A DNA stretch of 64,000 nt, taken from assembly GCF_029675105.1 (NCBI RefSeq), contig NZ_JAQQFV010000002.1, forward strand, positions 124,001-188,000, written 5' to 3'. Both the position numbers and the translations under genes were made by a program. The notes beneath the pieces were generated by a model, which did no database searches, was not told where the DNA came from, and saw only the letters and a list, made by a program, of their open reading frames with translations. This document shows positions 61,365 through 64,000 of the stretch, in pieces. Position 1 is the stretch's first letter; each line of letters opens with the position of its first letter. The stretch comes from Nocardia anocheti. Lineage in GTDB: Bacteria; Actinomycetota; Actinomycetes; Mycobacteriales; Mycobacteriaceae.

Positions 61365-61416
61365 GTGACCAGCGGCACCCTTCCCAGTGCCGCCACACCC
61401 GATTAGCGTTCCAGCC

Positions 61417-62799
61417 ATGGCTGGTACGACGAAGTACACACAGTTCATCGCACTTCCGCCCGCGTCGGTGTGGGGAGTGCTGGGGGATCTCGCGCGGTGG
61501 CCGGAGTGGAATCCGGGCGTACGGGCGGTGCGGATGCGCGGGGCCACGGCCGTCGGGGCCACCGGCGACTATGTGCCCAACGGCCAGGTCGCGGCGCGGG
61601 TGCACGGTCGATTCGGAAAACCGTTCACCGTCAGCGTCTTCGAGCCCGAACGAGAGCTGAGCATCACCCAGCCCGAACCCGCGGGCACCATGCACCTCAC
61701 CTGGCGCCTGGCCGCCCGTGACGGCGGCACCGAGATCACCCAGGAACTGCGCTTCACCGGACCGTCCGCCGCGGCCGCGCGCACGGTGGTGCGCCCGTTC
61801 ATCGAAACCGCCGCGCGCGTGAACTTCTCGCGCCTGGCGAGGCTGGCCGGACTGGTCCCCGCCGACGACGCGCTCACCACGGTCATCGCCGGTGGCACCG
61901 GTGCGCTGGGCTTGCAGATCGCCGCCGACCTCACCTGCCGCGGTCATCGCGTCACCCTGCTGACGCGGCGCCGCAACCCCGAAGTGCCGTTCCGACAGAC
62001 CGAATGGGACGGCCGGTCGGTCGGCGCATGGTCGGCCGAACTGCGCGAACCGGGCCGGATCGCGGTGATCAACCTCGCGGGCAAGCTCGTCGACTGTCGA
62101 CCCACCGAACGCAATGTCGCCGAATTACGGTCCAGCCGCGTCGATTCCACCACCGCGCTGGTCGCCGCCGCCGGACTGCGCGACACCCCCGTCGACTACT
62201 GGATCCAGGCCAGCACCACCGCGATCTGGTCGGACGCGGGCGAAACCCGGTGCACCGAAAGCACTCCCCTGCCGGTCGGCCTGCCGCAGATGACCGGCGT
62301 CGCCCAGCCGTGGGAGCAAGCCTTCGACCCCGCGCGCGCCGAACACTGGACGATCCTGCGCACCTCGATCGTGCTCGACCCCGACGCCCCCGCGCTCAAA
62401 CGCCTCGGCCAACTCACCAAGGCCGGACTCGGCGGACGCGTCGGCCCCGGCGACCAGTGGTTCAGCTGGATCCACATCGAGGACTGGCTGGCCATCGTCC
62501 GCGCGGGCCTCGGCCTCGACCCCGAGGTCACCCTGCCCGACGGCATCCTGGTCGCCGCCACCGAGAACCCGGTCCGCAACACCGAACTCATGGCCACCCT
62601 GCGCCGCACCCTGCACCGCCCTCCGGCCCCGCCCACCCCGAGCGCCATGCTCACCGTCGGCGCCGTCGTCCTGCGCACCGACCCCGCCCTCGGCCTCACC
62701 GGCCGTCACGCCACCTCGGAAATCCTCCCGAAGACCGGCTTCACCTTCCGCTACCCCACCCTGGACGAAGCCCTGAACGACCTACTCCCCAGCAGGTGA
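61417..62799 (+). CDS. SRPBCC domain fused to TIGR01777 NAD-dependent epimerase-like protein
   Basis: A 460-aa fusion. Residues 1-150 are a START/SRPBCC lipid- or polyketide-binding fold (QFIALPPASVWGVLGDLARW, ITQPEPAGTMHLTWRL, GGTEITQELRFTG). Residues 155-460 are a short-chain-dehydrogenase-like TIGR01777 protein: VIAGGTGALGLQIAADL NAD loop, INLAGKLVDCRPTERN, then WFSWIHIEDWLAI and the C-terminal PSAMLTVGAVVLRTDP (DUF1731). The ligand and reaction are unknown. The stop abuts the convergent pcrA stop with no gap. ATG start follows a weak ribosome site. Confidence 0.88.
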   Translation: MAGTTKYTQFIALPPASVWGVLGDLARWPEWNPGVRAVRMRGATAVGATGDYVPNGQVAARVHGRFGKPFTVSVFEPERELSITQPEPAGTMHLTWRLAARDGGTEITQELRFTGPSAAAARTVVRPFIETAARVNFSRLARLAGLVPADDALTTVIAGGTGALGLQIAADLTCRGHRVTLLTRRRNPEVPFRQTEWDGRSVGAWSAELREPGRIAVINLAGKLVDCRPTERNVAELRSSRVDSTTALVAAAGLRDTPVDYWIQASTTAIWSDAGETRCTESTPLPVGLPQMTGVAQPWEQAFDPARAEHWTILRTSIVLDPDAPALKRLGQLTKAGLGGRVGPGDQWFSWIHIEDWLAIVRAGLGLDPEVTLPDGILVAATENPVRNTELMATLRRTLHRPPAPPTPSAMLTVGAVVLRTDPALGLTGRHATSEILPKTGFTFRYPTLDEALNDLLPSR

Positions 62800-64000
62800 C
62801 TACAACTTGACGATGGTCCGGCTGAACTGGGGAATCAGCCGGATCTTCCCGGCCGAACCGAAGTCGATGGTGACGGTCGCGACGGGACCCACACCGTCGA
62901 CGGCGACCACGCGACCGAGTCCGTACTTGTCATCGCTGACCCGGTCACCCACGGCGAGCACCAGACCGGTGTTGTTGCGCTTGACCGCACCGCCGGGCGC
63001 GGGCCTGCGCTCACCGCCGCCGCCCCGGACCCCGGGCCGCTGATCCCAGCCGTCCCCACGGGTCCAGTCCCGATCGAACCCGCTGTCCTCCCCGCGACGA
63101 CGCCCGCGCTGCACCGGCGACACCACCGGTTCCAGCCGCCGCCAGTCCAGCAGATGCTGCGGGATCTCCTGCAGGAAGCGCGATTCCGGGTTCGACACCG
63201 GCTGCCCCCAGCCCGAGCGCACCACCGCGCGCGAGAGGTAGAGCCGCTGCCGGGCGCGGGTGATACCGACGTAGGCGAGGCGGCGTTCCTCGGCCAGTTC
63301 GGCGGGATCGCCCAACGCGCGCATGTGCGGGAACTGCCCGTCCTCCCAGCCGGTCACGAAGACCACCGGGAACTCCAGGCCCTTGGCGGTGTGCAGGGTC
63401 ATCATGGTGACCACGCCGGTGCCCTCGTCCGGGATCTGGTCGGTGTCGGCCACCAGCGAGACCCGCTCGAGGAACGCGGCCAGCGAGCCGGGCTCGGGTT
63501 CGCCGTCGGCGGCCTCGGGCACCAGCCCTTCCTCGCGGGCGGCCTCGGCGTTGTTGAACGCCTCGGAGCTGAATTCCCTGGCCACGCTGACCAGTTCGTT
63601 CAGGTTGTCCAGCCGCGCGCCGTCCTGCGGGTCGTCGGAGGCCTCGAGCTCGGCGCGATAGCCGGTGCGGTCGAGCACCGCGTCGACCACATTGCCCACG
63701 TCGGGATACTCGCTGTCGGCGCGCGCACCGGCCGCGCGGATCTCCTCGAGCAGGTCGACGAATCCGGCGATGGCGCGCTGCGCGCGGGTGTTGAGCAGGG
63801 CCACCTTGCCGTCGGCGGCATCGCGCAGCGCGGCGGCGAAACCGATGTCGCGCTGCTCGGCGTGCACCGCCACGCACGCCTCGGCCCGGTCGCCGATGCC
63901 ACGGCGAGGCGTGTTGAGAATCCGGCGCAGGCTCACCGCGTCGTCGGGGTTCTCCAGCACCCGCAGGTAGGCCACCACATCGCGGACCTCCTTGCGCTCG
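62800..64000 (-). CDS. pcrA: ATP-dependent DNA helicase PcrA/UvrD1, C-terminal part
   Basis: The last 400 codons of an SF1A helicase; the gene runs off the right edge, so the start is outside. Visible: ERKEVRDVVAYLRVLENPDD, RRILNTPRRGIGDRAEACV, motif V TMMTLHTAKGLEFPVVFVTG, motif VI EERRLAYVGITRARQRLYLS, and a C-terminal Tudor-like tail VGDRVSDDKYGLGRVVAVDG. PcrA/UvrD1 acts in nucleotide excision repair, replication restart and, with Ku in mycobacteria, end repair. Place beside the M23/sucC block matches Rv0949. Confidence 0.95.
   Translation of the reverse strand, partial: ERKEVRDVVAYLRVLENPDDAVSLRRILNTPRRGIGDRAEACVAVHAEQRDIGFAAALRDAADGKVALLNTRAQRAIAGFVDLLEEIRAAGARADSEYPDVGNVVDAVLDRTGYRAELEASDDPQDGARLDNLNELVSVAREFSSEAFNNAEAAREEGLVPEAADGEPEPGSLAAFLERVSLVADTDQIPDEGTGVVTMMTLHTAKGLEFPVVFVTGWEDGQFPHMRALGDPAELAEERRLAYVGITRARQRLYLSRAVVRSGWGQPVSNPESRFLQEIPQHLLDWRRLEPVVSPVQRGRRRGEDSGFDRDWTRGDGWDQRPGVRGGGGERRPAPGGAVKRNNTGLVLAVGDRVSDDKYGLGRVVAVDGVGPVATVTIDFGSAGKIRLIPQFSRTIVKL

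Overview
The window is high-GC actinobacterial DNA, most like Nocardia or a close mycolic-acid relative (Mycobacteriales). The basis is MspA-type porins, an antigen-85-like mycolyltransferase fold, ESX (type VII secretion) partners such as an EspG-like chaperone, F420-type oxidoreductases, and a gene order that, from memory, follows the Mycobacterium tuberculosis block Rv0949 to Rv1003 in scrambled accessory company. No database search was possible; all names rest on motifs, length, order and recognition of families.

Layout, left to right. 1-5.5 kb: rsmI, protein O-mannosyltransferase pmt, a YefM/YoeB toxin-antitoxin pair, arginine deiminase arcA with a GntR regulator, and soxR with a clear SoxR box in the arcA-soxR gap. 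5.6-14.8 kb: an accessory, visibly less GC-rich block on the minus strand. It holds an eight-gene, mostly translationally coupled operon (WXG/PPE-like substrate, EspG-like chaperone, small helical proteins, YbaB-like protein, DUF3558 lipoprotein, DUF1023 alpha/beta-hydrolase, lipoprotein) and a second WXG-headed protein with a putative peptidoglycan-active tail followed by a membrane protein. No ESX core gene (EccB/C/D/E, MycP) is present. 14.8-21.1 kb: a PAS/GAF-like protein, a GAF-GGDEF-EAL c-di-GMP enzyme and the E1/nitroreductase fusion MoeY, then two GyrI-like ligand-binding proteins. 21.2-27.4 kb: a YfhO-like membrane protein, the mycolyltransferase-like esterase, an MFS exporter, an F420-type oxidoreductase with a flavodoxin, and tRNA-Ala(CGC).

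27.5-34 kb: the gephyrin-like cell-division set glpR(sepX)-rimJ-glp(moeA1)-galU, then 5-formyltetrahydrofolate cyclo-ligase, an FmdB zinc ribbon, a SAF protein and mscL. 34-37.1 kb: four MspA-type porin genes formed by tandem duplication of an unlike pair. 37.6-42 kb: moaB2, pepD/htrA and the mprAB envelope-stress two-component system. 42.3-47.5 kb: a conservon (CvnA-D) with a fifth, MHYT-like membrane gene. 47.9-51.2 kb: a small HhH-like protein, a long inverted repeat, and a divergent set of cysteine-free ribosomal proteins (L32, L31B / L28, L33, S14, S18) with a CobW-like protein, facing each other across two Zur-box-like sites: the zinc-starvation ribosome remodelling locus. 51.3-64 kb: a lectin-LysM protein, a lipoprotein, purH, purN, perM, a DUF5336 protein, sucCD, an M23 peptidase with an unusual leader, a SRPBCC-TIGR01777 fusion and the 3' part of pcrA/uvrD1.

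Much of the window concerns the cell envelope: mannosylation, porins, mycolate transfer, peptidoglycan hydrolysis, MprAB/PepD stress response, GlpR/PerM division factors. The best candidates for undescribed biology are the two ESX-substrate modules at 5.6-14.8 kb, the conservon with an MHYT-like fifth gene, and the leader peptide plus 14-bp repeats upstream of the M23 peptidase.
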